Positions 1-5,108 of a stretch of DNA of 5,108 bases are shown piece by piece. The stretch is taken from assembly GCA_964345295.1 (NCBI GenBank), contig CAYFQG010000046.1, forward strand, positions 1 to 5,108, in the 5' to 3' direction. Position 1 is the first letter of the stretch. The number at the start of each line of letters is the position of its first letter. This stretch comes from JASBZA01 sp964345295. Its GTDB lineage: Bacteria; Bacillota; Clostridia; Saccharofermentanales; Fastidiosipilaceae. The notes under the pieces were generated by a model, which saw only the letters and a list, made by a program, of their open reading frames with translations, did no database searches and was not told where the DNA came from. A program made the position numbers and the translations under genes.

Positions 1-1
1 C

Positions 2-2188
2 GTTACCGCTGTAACGGACAAAGTCACGGTGACCATTACAGAAAACAGTGGCACAGAGAAGTATGACGGCACCGAGAAAACGGTTGAGGGTTATACAGTA
101 GCCATCAGTAATGAGCTCTACACTGAAAAAGATTTCACCTTTAGTGGAGACGCAACGGTCAAGGGCACAAATGCCGGAACCTACAACATGGAATTGAAGC
201 CGGAAAACTTCACCAATACCAATAAGAATTTCAGTGAAGTAGAATTCGTGATTGTAGACGGGACGCTGGAGATTACCAAGCGCGAAGTAACCCTAACCTC
301 AGCTACCGCTACCAAGGTCTATGACGGAACTGCATTAAAGAAAGACGCAGTGACTGTAAGTGGCGACGGATTCGCTACAGGCGAAGGCGCCAGCTATACC
401 GTGGCCGGCACACAGACGGACGTAGGTAATAGTAAGAACACCTTTACCTATACTTTGAACGACGGCACCTTGGCTGAAAACTATGCGATAACAAAAGTAG
501 AAGGCACCTTGACCGTTACCGCTGTAACGGACAAAGTCACGGTGACCATTACAGAAAACAGTGGCACAACAACGTACGACGGCAAGGAGCATACTATAGA
601 GGGCTACACAGTAGAAATCAGCAATCCTCTTTATAAAGAAGATGATTTTAGCTTAGATGGTGTAGCAACCGCTAAAGGCACCGATGCCGGCACTTACAAC
701 ATGGAATTGAAGCCGGAAAACTTCAGCAACACTAATGCAAACTTCGCTAATGTAGAATTCGTGATTGTAGACGGTACACTTGAGATTGCAAAAGCCCCTC
801 TCACTGTTAAGACGGATTCTGCAAACAAGGTCTACGATGGTGAACCCTTAACGGCTGGTGGAACAATTGAAGGTTTAGTCAATGGCGAAAAGGTTGAATT
901 CCGTACGACGGGTTCTCAAACTGAGGTCGGCTCTAGCCCGAATACGTATGAGATTATTTGGCCCGGAGAAGCACAGCCCAAGACATTCAGGCTATTTGGC
1001 TTCACACTGTTCAGTACTACTGTAGCGAAAGAATCGAATTACTTTATAGAAGAAGATTTGGGTAACTTGACCGTAACAGAGTATGCGGAAGAAATTACCG
1101 TAACCACCACAGGCGGCACCTTCACCTACGACGGTAAGCCCCACGGCGCAACCGTAGAAGTATCAAAGCTTCCGAAAGGCTATACACTTGTAGAGGCCAA
1201 ATCGGACGCAACCGCAACGGATGTCACCGAAGAAGATGTCGTGGCCAAGGCAGATACCTTAGTGATTCAGAATGCTCAAGGTGAAGATGTCACAGCTAAG
1301 CTCAATATCAAGTATGTTGACGGCGCGATTAAGATTGAGCCCAGACCCTTGACCGTAACAACACCTGATGCCAACAAGGTCTATGACGGAACGGCCCTAA
1401 CAGCTGAAGGTAAGCTAGAGGGCCTTGTAGAAGGTGAAGAAGTCAGCTTCAGGACAACAGGCAGCCAAACAGCAGTCGGCTCCAGCAAGAACAGCTACAG
1501 CCTGGTTTGGGATAAGACAGCCAAAGAAAAGAACTACACAGTTACAGAACAGCTGGGTACCTTAACCGTAACAGAGTATGCAGGTGAAATTGTTGTAACC
1601 ACCACAGGCGGCACTTTCACCTACGACGGTAAGGCCCACGGAGCAACCGTAGAAGTATCAAAACTTCCTGAAGGCTATACATTAGCAGAGGCCAAATCGG
1701 ACGCAACCGCAACGGATGTCACCGAAGAAGATGTCGTGGCCAAGGCAGATACCTTAGTGATTCAGAATGCTCAAGGTGAAGATGTCACAGCTAAGCTCAA
1801 TATCAAGTATGTTGACGGCGCGATTAAGATTGAGCCCAGACCCTTGACCGTAACAACACCTGATGCCAACAAGATCTATGACGGAAAGGCTTTAACAGCA
1901 GCCGGTAAGGTAGAAGGACTTGTAGAAGGTGAAGAAGTCAGCTTTAAGACAACAGGTAGCCAGACCGAAGTCGGATCCAGCAAGAACAGTTACAGCCTGG
2001 TTTGGGACAAGAATGCCAAAGAGCAGAACTACGAAATAGTAGAGCAGATTGGAACGCTTACAGTTGAAGCTAAGAATGAAGTTCCTGCTACCGGTGACAT
2101 GGGGCACCTGTACAGAGCATATGAATTAGCCATTCTGGTCTTTATGGGGATCTTACTGGGCCTCAAGAGGAGAGTCAGCAAGCGATAG
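2..2188 (+). CDS. MBG/YDG-repeat cell-wall-anchored surface protein, C-terminal part (5' end outside window)
   Basis: The frame is open from the window's left edge, so the start lies upstream. The GTG at 29 is an internal valine, because the same residues recur inside the protein at about 514-568. The 728 visible residues form eight beta-rich modules, each with a YDG motif (codons at 62, 320, 575, 833, 1127, 1382, 1622 and 1877). Most modules end in a GTLTV/GTLEI-like strand. This matches MBG-type Ig-like repeats of bacterial surface proteins (family knowledge). The C terminus has VPATG, a hydrophobic stretch and a KRRVSKR tail, so sortase anchoring to peptidoglycan is expected. Such repeats usually act as a stalk that displays an N-terminal binding domain; that domain is not visible, so ligand and adhesin role are inference. 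No catalytic motif is seen. The gene is followed by its own hairpin terminator and is probably the last gene of its transcript. Confidence 0.9.
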   Translation, partial: VTAVTDKVTVTITENSGTEKYDGTEKTVEGYTVAISNELYTEKDFTFSGDATVKGTNAGTYNMELKPENFTNTNKNFSEVEFVIVDGTLEITKREVTLTSATATKVYDGTALKKDAVTVSGDGFATGEGASYTVAGTQTDVGNSKNTFTYTLNDGTLAENYAITKVEGTLTVTAVTDKVTVTITENSGTTTYDGKEHTIEGYTVEISNPLYKEDDFSLDGVATAKGTDAGTYNMELKPENFSNTNANFANVEFVIVDGTLEIAKAPLTVKTDSANKVYDGEPLTAGGTIEGLVNGEKVEFRTTGSQTEVGSSPNTYEIIWPGEAQPKTFRLFGFTLFSTTVAKESNYFIEEDLGNLTVTEYAEEITVTTTGGTFTYDGKPHGATVEVSKLPKGYTLVEAKSDATATDVTEEDVVAKADTLVIQNAQGEDVTAKLNIKYVDGAIKIEPRPLTVTTPDANKVYDGTALTAEGKLEGLVEGEEVSFRTTGSQTAVGSSKNSYSLVWDKTAKEKNYTVTEQLGTLTVTEYAGEIVVTTTGGTFTYDGKAHGATVEVSKLPEGYTLAEAKSDATATDVTEEDVVAKADTLVIQNAQGEDVTAKLNIKYVDGAIKIEPRPLTVTTPDANKIYDGKALTAAGKVEGLVEGEEVSFKTTGSQTEVGSSKNSYSLVWDKNAKEQNYEIVEQIGTLTVEAKNEVPATGDMGHLYRAYELAILVFMGILLGLKRRVSKR
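23..1078 (+). repeat. Two tandem A-B module pairs, 513-bp period
   Basis: Module A (about 23-280 and 536-793) starts VTVTITENSGT and ends VIVDGTLEI. Module B (about 281-535 and 794-1078) carries KVYDG. The YDG codons of both modules are offset by exactly 513 bp (62 to 575, 320 to 833), which is 171 residues. Positions 1-55 are identical to 514-568, and 182-212 are identical to 695-725. The rest has diverged, so the duplication is older than the C-B pair downstream. The second B module has 18 extra codons after the tryptophan at 959-961. Confidence 0.85.
1079..2070 (+). repeat. Two tandem C-B module pairs, 495-bp period, with 187-bp perfect copies
   Basis: Module C (about 1079-1339 and 1574-1834) contains GGTFTYDGK and ends YVDGAIKIEPRP. 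Each is followed by a B module with an NKVYDG or NKIYDG motif. YDG codons are offset by exactly 495 bp (1127 to 1622, 1382 to 1877). Positions 1192-1378 and 1687-1873 are identical over 187 bases, while flanking parts differ by scattered substitutions. That indicates recent duplication or gene conversion. The identical block is longer than many short reads, so copy number here could be an assembly artefact. Confidence 0.88.
2081..2185 (+). other. Sortase cell-wall sorting signal (VPATG)
   Basis: This is the C-terminal tripartite signal of the surface protein. VPATG lies at 2081-2095, followed by Asp, a polar linker of about nine residues, a hydrophobic stretch LAILVFMGILLGL at 2126-2164, and the positive tail KRRVSKR at 2165-2185. 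Sortases cleave between Thr and Gly of such motifs and attach the Thr to the cell-wall precursor (family knowledge). Val instead of Leu at the first position is a common variant in Clostridia. The hydrophobic core is short and set back from the motif, but the overall order is standard. Confidence 0.82.
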
Positions 2189-2224
2189 GAGCAGCTACTC
2201 GTAACAAAAGATTTCATTAAAAAC

Positions 2225-2262
2225 AGGGAGCTATTTTCCGATAGGAGATGGCTCCCTCTTTG
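2225..2262 (+). terminator. Hairpin terminator after the surface-protein gene
   Basis: AGGGAGC at 2225-2231 pairs perfectly with GCTCCCT at 2251-2257. Between them ATTTTCC and GGAGAT can extend the stem around a GATA loop with one bulged T. The hairpin sits 37 bases after the stop codon and is preceded by an A-rich run. The downstream tract (CTTTG) is only weakly T-rich, so efficiency is uncertain. Between the stop codon and the hairpin (2189-2224) I see nothing else. Confidence 0.6.
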
Positions 2263-2313
2263 CATTACAAGCAAGCACAATTAACAAGAAAACAAACCAA
2301 AAAAACAAATGAA

Positions 2314-3188
2314 ATGTTAAGCAGGATAAAGCAATTTATCGAGATTATCCGATGCCAAAACCAGGTCCATCAGTCCGGAGAACTATACGGGCGCAGTGGG
2401 CCAGGGCGGCAGTATCGAGTTAGAAGACGGCTTTGCCAAGATTGCAGCCAGAGACTTAGGTAAGGGCTAGAAGGTTAATCCCTCCATCGCAATCGAAGCC
2501 GGAAAGACCTGGGAAATTGCCGATATCGAAGGGCCCGGTGTCATCCAACATATCTGGATTACCCCCACCGGTAATTGGCGGAACACCATCCTTCGTATGT
2601 ATTGGGATGATTCCGAGACTCCTTCCGTTGAAGCACCTTTAGGCGACTTTTTCTGCTCGGGCTGGGCTGAGTATTCTCAGCTGAGCTCTTTGGCCGTATG
2701 TGTCAACCCCGGAAGTGCCTTCAACTGCTACTGGTCCATGCCTTTTAGAAAGCGGGCTCGCATCACACTGGAGAACCGCGATACCGAAATGCTTGTCATG
2801 TACTATCAGATTAGCTATTCGCTCTGTGAGCTTNNNNNNNNNNNNCGGCACCGAGGACTATTTCTGCGGTTCATATAATTTTGAGGATCCCAGAACCCAT
2901 AAGAACTATGTGGAATTTACCACGCCTTATGCAGGTCTCCACCAAGTCCTGACACCGGACACTCTGTATCGTTCGCAGTTCCGTTTCGGCATGTATCGCT
3001 GGCACATCACCGATCCTATCCGTTTCGAGAAGAGGTTGAAGGTGACCATCTAGGCTTTGGGCTGGCAATCCGGTCATCGCTATTTGCCTTTGCAAGATGA
3101 TATCGCATCGGTCGCCTTCTGGTATCAGACGATTCCTACCGCACCTTTCCCTGAACTGCCGGATAAGGATTATTTGGAAGTGCATTAA
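2314..3188 (+). pseudogene. Broken DUF2961 (GH172-type) glycoside hydrolase gene with an internal assembly gap
   Basis: Translation gives hallmark DUF2961 stretches: RLSDAKTRSISPENYTG (from about 2342), GPGVIQHIWITPTGNW, LRMYWDDSETPSVEAPLGDFF, FNCYWSMPFRKRARI, then after the N run GTEDYFCGSYNFE, YRSQFRFGMYRWHITDPIRFEK and LPLQDDIASVAFWYQT, ending LEVH and TAA at 3186-3188. DUF2961 proteins include GH172 enzymes acting on fructofuranosides and arabinofuranosides (recalled); the substrate here is unknown. The Glu of GTED is probably catalytic; the segment expected to hold its partner is missing. Lesions seen: TAG at 2468-2470 where the family has Trp (GKGWKV), and TAG at 3051-3053 where Gln is expected (VTIQALGW). 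The start is also off frame: ATG at 2314 would join the conserved frame if one A of the AAA at 2328-2330 were removed. About 281 codons remain of a usual 360-380. No signal peptide is seen, so a cytoplasmic enzyme is likely if intact. Confidence 0.85.
2834..2845. other. Assembly gap (12 N) inside the DUF2961 gene, size probably underestimated
   Basis: Twelve undetermined bases separate LYYQ-type sequence ending YSLCEL (frame 2) from GTEDYFCGSYNFE (frame 3). In DUF2961 proteins these two blocks are normally separated by some 80-90 residues (from memory of the family). The missing part is therefore about 250 bp rather than 12, and the frame change across the gap carries no biological meaning. 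Alternatives are a real deletion or a wrong contig join. Confidence 0.8.
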
Positions 3189-3196
3189 TTGCATGA

Positions 3197-3380
3197 ATTA
3201 AGATAAGGCGCATTTATATCAGAGAAGGCCGTTCAGGCAGCGAGCGTATCTGCTTTGGTTTTGCCCTTTATGCGGAGCCGGAAGATTCTAAGGAGTCTCC
3301 CGGCTCTTCCATGCTCGCTATCACCTGGCGGAGTTGAGACCGGAGGATACGGAGTTGCCTTTTGGCGGAAAAAGACCGAT
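3197..3380 (+). pseudogene. Possible frameshifted remnant of an unrecognised gene
   Basis: Just after the DUF2961 stop, frame 2 is open from 3197 to a TGA at 3335-3337 with protein-like content (RRIYIREGRSGSERICFGFA, then LYAEPEDSKESPG) but no ATG, GTG or TTG at its head; ATT at 3197 stands where a start would be. From about 3292 frame 1 looks more coding (FHARYHLAELRPEDTELPF, then GGKRPIF) until the minus-strand gene begins. A shift between frames near 3292-3305 would join them into one fragment of about 60 codons. I do not recognise a family. It may be the head of a decayed plus-strand gene cut off by the neighbouring locus, or chance open frame; the strong hairpin inside it argues for caution. 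Confidence 0.3.
3274..3307. other. Strong intergenic hairpin between convergent transcripts
   Basis: GAGCCGG at 3275-3281 pairs with CCGGCTC at 3300-3306. After one A/C mismatch (3282/3299), AGATTC at 3283-3288 pairs with GAGTCT at 3293-3298 (one T-G wobble) around a TAAG loop. The stem is thus 13 pairs with one mismatch. Neither side carries a T tract, so a classical intrinsic terminator is unlikely. It could act as a 3'-end stabiliser or weak terminator for the plus-strand DUF2961 transcript. Confidence 0.45.
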
Positions 3381-3393
3381 TTTCAGCCTTTTT
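3369..3393 (-). terminator. Terminator-like hairpin overlapping the CorC/HlyC stop codon
   Basis: Read on the minus strand, AAAAAGGCTGA, a three-base AAA loop and TCGGTCTTTTT form a continuous 11-pair stem, with two G-T wobbles in the GGCTGA/TCGGTC core and five A-T pairs below. It ends in a five-T tract. The stop codon TGA (3383-3385) is part of the left arm. On the plus strand the two wobbles become A/C mismatches, so it favours minus-strand RNA. It probably ends the metY-like/corC-like operon, although the G-C content of the stem is low. Confidence 0.5.
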
Positions 3394-4666
3394 CCTCTTC
3401 CTCCAGCTCCTGAATAGCCTTCACCTTCTCAATTCTTTTTCGGTCCATCCTCTCGATGATAAAGGTGGTCCGGTCATGGTGGATGATTTCTCCCTCCTCA
3501 GGAATATGACCCAGCTCATCTAGCAGAAAGCCGCTGATGGTGTCATAGTCTTCATCAATAGGGAGATGAATGGCCAAAGCATCATTAACATCCTCGATAT
3601 CGGCCGATCCGTCTATCTCGAAGGCGGCCTGGTCCTGCGACCGGCTAATTTGCTGAATCTCCTCAAAAGCGATGTCGTACTCATCATCAATGTCGCCGAT
3701 AATTTCTTCCACGATATCTTCCATCGTGATGATGCCGGCCGTTCCGCCGTATTCGTCTAAGACAACGGCCAAATAGAGCTGAGCCTGGCGCATTTCCTGT
3801 AGAAGTGTGGTGGTATTCTGGTACTCGTAGGTCCAGAACACGTCACGCATGTGTTTTCTTACGTCAAAATAGTCACCGGCCAATTTCACATCGATAAAGT
3901 CTCGTACATGAAGAATGCCGATAATCTTGTCGATACTGCCCTCATAGACCGGGATGCGGGAGTATTGTTCATTTTTGAAAACATCCAACAAATCTTCATA
4001 GGAAATATCGACGTCAATGGCTACGACGTCGGTTCGAGGTGTCATAACGTTTTTCACTTGAGAGGACTTGAATTCGAAGACGTTTTCCAAAAGTTCTTTT
4101 TCTTCCTCTTCGAACACGCCTTCCTCATGGCCCACGTTGACCATGGCCAGGAGGTCTTCCTGAGTGACAAAAGGTCTGGCCTGAGATAAGTCTTGTTTGA
4201 GGAGGCGAATCAGGCCGTTGGTGATAGCCGTAAGGACTGTGGTCAGGGGCATAAGAATAGTCTGCAAGAACTTAATAACGCCGCCGATGGCCAAAGAGAT
4301 TGTTTCCGCATGGGCTACGGCCAAAGACTTTGGCGTAATCTCACCGAAAATCAGTACCAACAAGGTAATGACACCGGTGGCAATTCCTACGCCCGTGCTG
4401 CCCCAAAAATGAATACTCAATGAGGTGGCCAGGGCGGAGGCACCGATGTTGACCAGGTTGTTACCGACCAAAATAGTCGAGAGGAGCCGTCCCGTATCAC
4501 TTAGCAGCTTTAAGACTCTTTCGGCCTTGGCATCTCCTTCTTCGGCCAAAGTCTGCAGCCTGATTTTATTAACGGACATCAAAGCCGTCTCGGCCGCCGA
4601 AAAGAAGGACGACAGAAACAAACAGATAATCAGTACGATAAGTTGTACGACTTGGCCTTGATCCAT
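3383..4666 (-). CDS. HlyC/CorC-family CNNM-CBS membrane transporter
   Basis: This complete 427-residue protein has the classic architecture. The N-terminal CNNM (DUF21) membrane domain covers about residues 1-190, with a first helix at 8-30 and further hydrophobic segments near 61-83, 91-112 and 123-155. Its conserved motifs are SAAETALMS (23-31), GNNLVN (68-73) and FGEITPKS (107-114). A CBS pair follows at about 205-265 and 270-330, with VMTPR at 207-211, YSRIPVYE at 235-242, LDEYGGTAG at 303-311 and an acidic DIVEEIIGDIDDEYD at 317-331. A CorC_HlyC domain follows at about 345-420. Members export or sense divalent cations, chiefly Mg2+, with nucleotide binding at the CBS pair; 'hemolysin' is a historical label. 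The ion for this copy is inferred. The ATG at 4666 lies 3 bases after the upstream stop with no clear Shine-Dalgarno, suggesting translational coupling. The length is typical and no lesion is seen. Confidence 0.93.
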   Translation of the reverse strand: MDQGQVVQLIVLIICLFLSSFFSAAETALMSVNKIRLQTLAEEGDAKAERVLKLLSDTGRLLSTILVGNNLVNIGASALATSLSIHFWGSTGVGIATGVITLLVLIFGEITPKSLAVAHAETISLAIGGVIKFLQTILMPLTTVLTAITNGLIRLLKQDLSQARPFVTQEDLLAMVNVGHEEGVFEEEEKELLENVFEFKSSQVKNVMTPRTDVVAIDVDISYEDLLDVFKNEQYSRIPVYEGSIDKIIGILHVRDFIDVKLAGDYFDVRKHMRDVFWTYEYQNTTTLLQEMRQAQLYLAVVLDEYGGTAGIITMEDIVEEIIGDIDDEYDIAFEEIQQISRSQDQAAFEIDGSADIEDVNDALAIHLPIDEDYDTISGFLLDELGHIPEEGEIIHHDRTTFIIERMDRKRIEKVKAIQELEEEEKG

Positions 4667-4690
4667 AGTTTAGAGTGTTTTTCTAAGGGC
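4664..4690 (-). promoter_or_regulatory. Coupled stop/start junction without a clear Shine-Dalgarno
   Basis: On the minus strand the upstream gene ends TAA, three bases (ACT) follow, then the ATG of the CNNM gene. The preceding 20 bases (end of the upstream gene, read AGAAAAACACTC) have no GGAGG-like element. Initiation by ribosomes that have just terminated is the simplest reading. This spacing also makes co-transcription nearly certain. Confidence 0.6.
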
Positions 4691-5108
4691 TTGGTCTAAG
4701 TCCTCGATAATATCTTCTGCATCTTCGATTCCGACAGAGAAGCGGACCATATCGGGCTTAACACCGGCCGCTTCGAGATGGGCGTCGTTCATCTGCCTGT
4801 GGGTTGTCGAAGCCGGATGAAGGACTGAAGTCCTAGCATCGGCCACGTGGGTTACCACAGCCGCCAGCTTCAGGCTGTCCATGAAGATAGTCGCCTTGTC
4901 CCGGCCGCCTTTTACTCCGAAACTTAAAACACCGCTCGAACCATGCGAGAGATATTTTTGAGCTAAAGCATGGTTTTCATCCTGTTCTAAATCAGGATAT
5001 CTGATCCAGGAGACACCGGGATGGTTTTGCAGGAATAGGGCAACTTTTCGGGTGTTTTCACAATGACGAGGTATCCTAAGATGCAAAGTTTCCAGTCCTA
5101 AGTTTAAC
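4670..5108 (-). CDS. O-acetylhomoserine sulfhydrylase-like Cys/Met-metabolism PLP enzyme, C-terminal part
   Basis: The frame runs off the right edge, so the start lies outside. The TTG near 5086 is an internal Leu, since conserved residues LNLGLETLHLR continue through it to the edge. The visible 145 residues are about the last third of a usual 420-430. They show the C-terminal domain of the Cys/Met-metabolism PLP family: GLETLHLRIPRHCENT, SSGVLSFGVKGG, HVADARTSVLHPASTTHRQM and VRFSVGIEDAEDIIEDLDQAL. The Arg of RFSVGIE corresponds to the substrate-carboxylate-binding Arg of the family (recalled from cystathionine beta-lyase). The PLP-binding Lys lies in the unseen part. The HVADARTSVLHPASTTH block fits O-acetylhomoserine sulfhydrylase (metY type), which makes homocysteine or methionine precursors from O-acetylhomoserine and sulfide. 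A methionine gamma-lyase or cystathionine enzyme is less likely. It is cytoplasmic and first of a tight two-gene unit with the CNNM gene. Confidence 0.85.
   Translation of the reverse strand, partial: LNLGLETLHLRIPRHCENTRKVALFLQNHPGVSWIRYPDLEQDENHALAQKYLSHGSSGVLSFGVKGGRDKATIFMDSLKLAAVVTHVADARTSVLHPASTTHRQMNDAHLEAAGVKPDMVRFSVGIEDAEDIIEDLDQALRKTL

Noticed and set aside
1..2070. CRISPR or mobile-element repeats
   Set aside because: The repeats are 495-513 bp coding units in one continuous frame, with no short repeat/spacer pattern and no transposase.
2258..2313. Promoter for the DUF2961 gene in the A-rich spacer
   Set aside because: No convincing -35/-10 pair with proper spacing could be seen, and no clear Shine-Dalgarno precedes ATG 2314.
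2248..2463. Short plus-strand ORF of 71 codons after the terminator
   Set aside because: It starts inside the terminator hairpin, and from 2330 onward it is the wrong frame of the DUF2961 sequence. Only its ATG at 2314 may be the original start.
2468..3053. TAG reassigned to an amino acid (alternative genetic code) to explain the DUF2961 stops
   Set aside because: The two TAGs replace different residues (Trp and Gln). The surface-protein gene ends at a TAG exactly after a normal sortase tail, and reading through it would run into the terminator.
2597..3053. Separate short genes at 2597-2878 and 2700-3053 bridging the N run
   Set aside because: Both are pieces of the single DUF2961 gene; the reading through the N run is meaningless because the gap size is arbitrary.
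2871..3194. Minus-strand ORF of 107 codons
   Set aside because: It lies opposite the conserved C-terminal half of the DUF2961 gene and shows no recognisable features.
3851..4661. Several plus-strand ORFs opposite the CNNM/CorC gene
   Set aside because: They are antisense shadows of a fully conserved 427-residue protein, with no protein-like motifs of their own.

Overview
The window looks like chromosome from a Gram-positive member of the Bacillota, probably a gut-type Clostridia-like anaerobe. The evidence is a cell-wall sorting signal on the first protein, moderate G+C, and relatives recalled for the carbohydrate-active and PLP-dependent genes. The lineage is inference only. A 12-base run of N shows this is a draft, probably short-read or metagenomic, assembly.

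Layout. Positions 2-2188 (+) hold the C-terminal 728 residues of a large repetitive surface protein. It has eight MBG-type (YDG-motif) beta modules in a higher-order (A-B)2(C-B)2 pattern, ending in a VPATG sortase signal. A hairpin terminator follows at about 2225-2262. Positions 2314-3188 (+) hold a broken DUF2961 gene (the domain of glycoside hydrolase family GH172). It carries a probable frameshift at the start, two in-frame amber codons, and an internal assembly gap where some 80-90 residues are missing. Positions 3197-3380 contain a possible short remnant of another gene and a strong hairpin.

The right half is on the minus strand. An O-acetylhomoserine sulfhydrylase-like gene (C-terminal third, running off the right edge) is followed after 3 bases by a complete CNNM/CBS/CorC_HlyC membrane protein gene. 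The two are very probably co-transcribed. Their transcript appears to end at a terminator-like hairpin that overlaps the second gene's stop codon.

The plus-strand surface protein and GH172-like remnant converge on the minus-strand pair. I see no defence, mobile or otherwise new system here. The points most worth a second look are the decayed GH172-like gene with its collapsed gap, the perfect 187-bp repeats within the adhesin, and the stop-codon-overlapping terminator.
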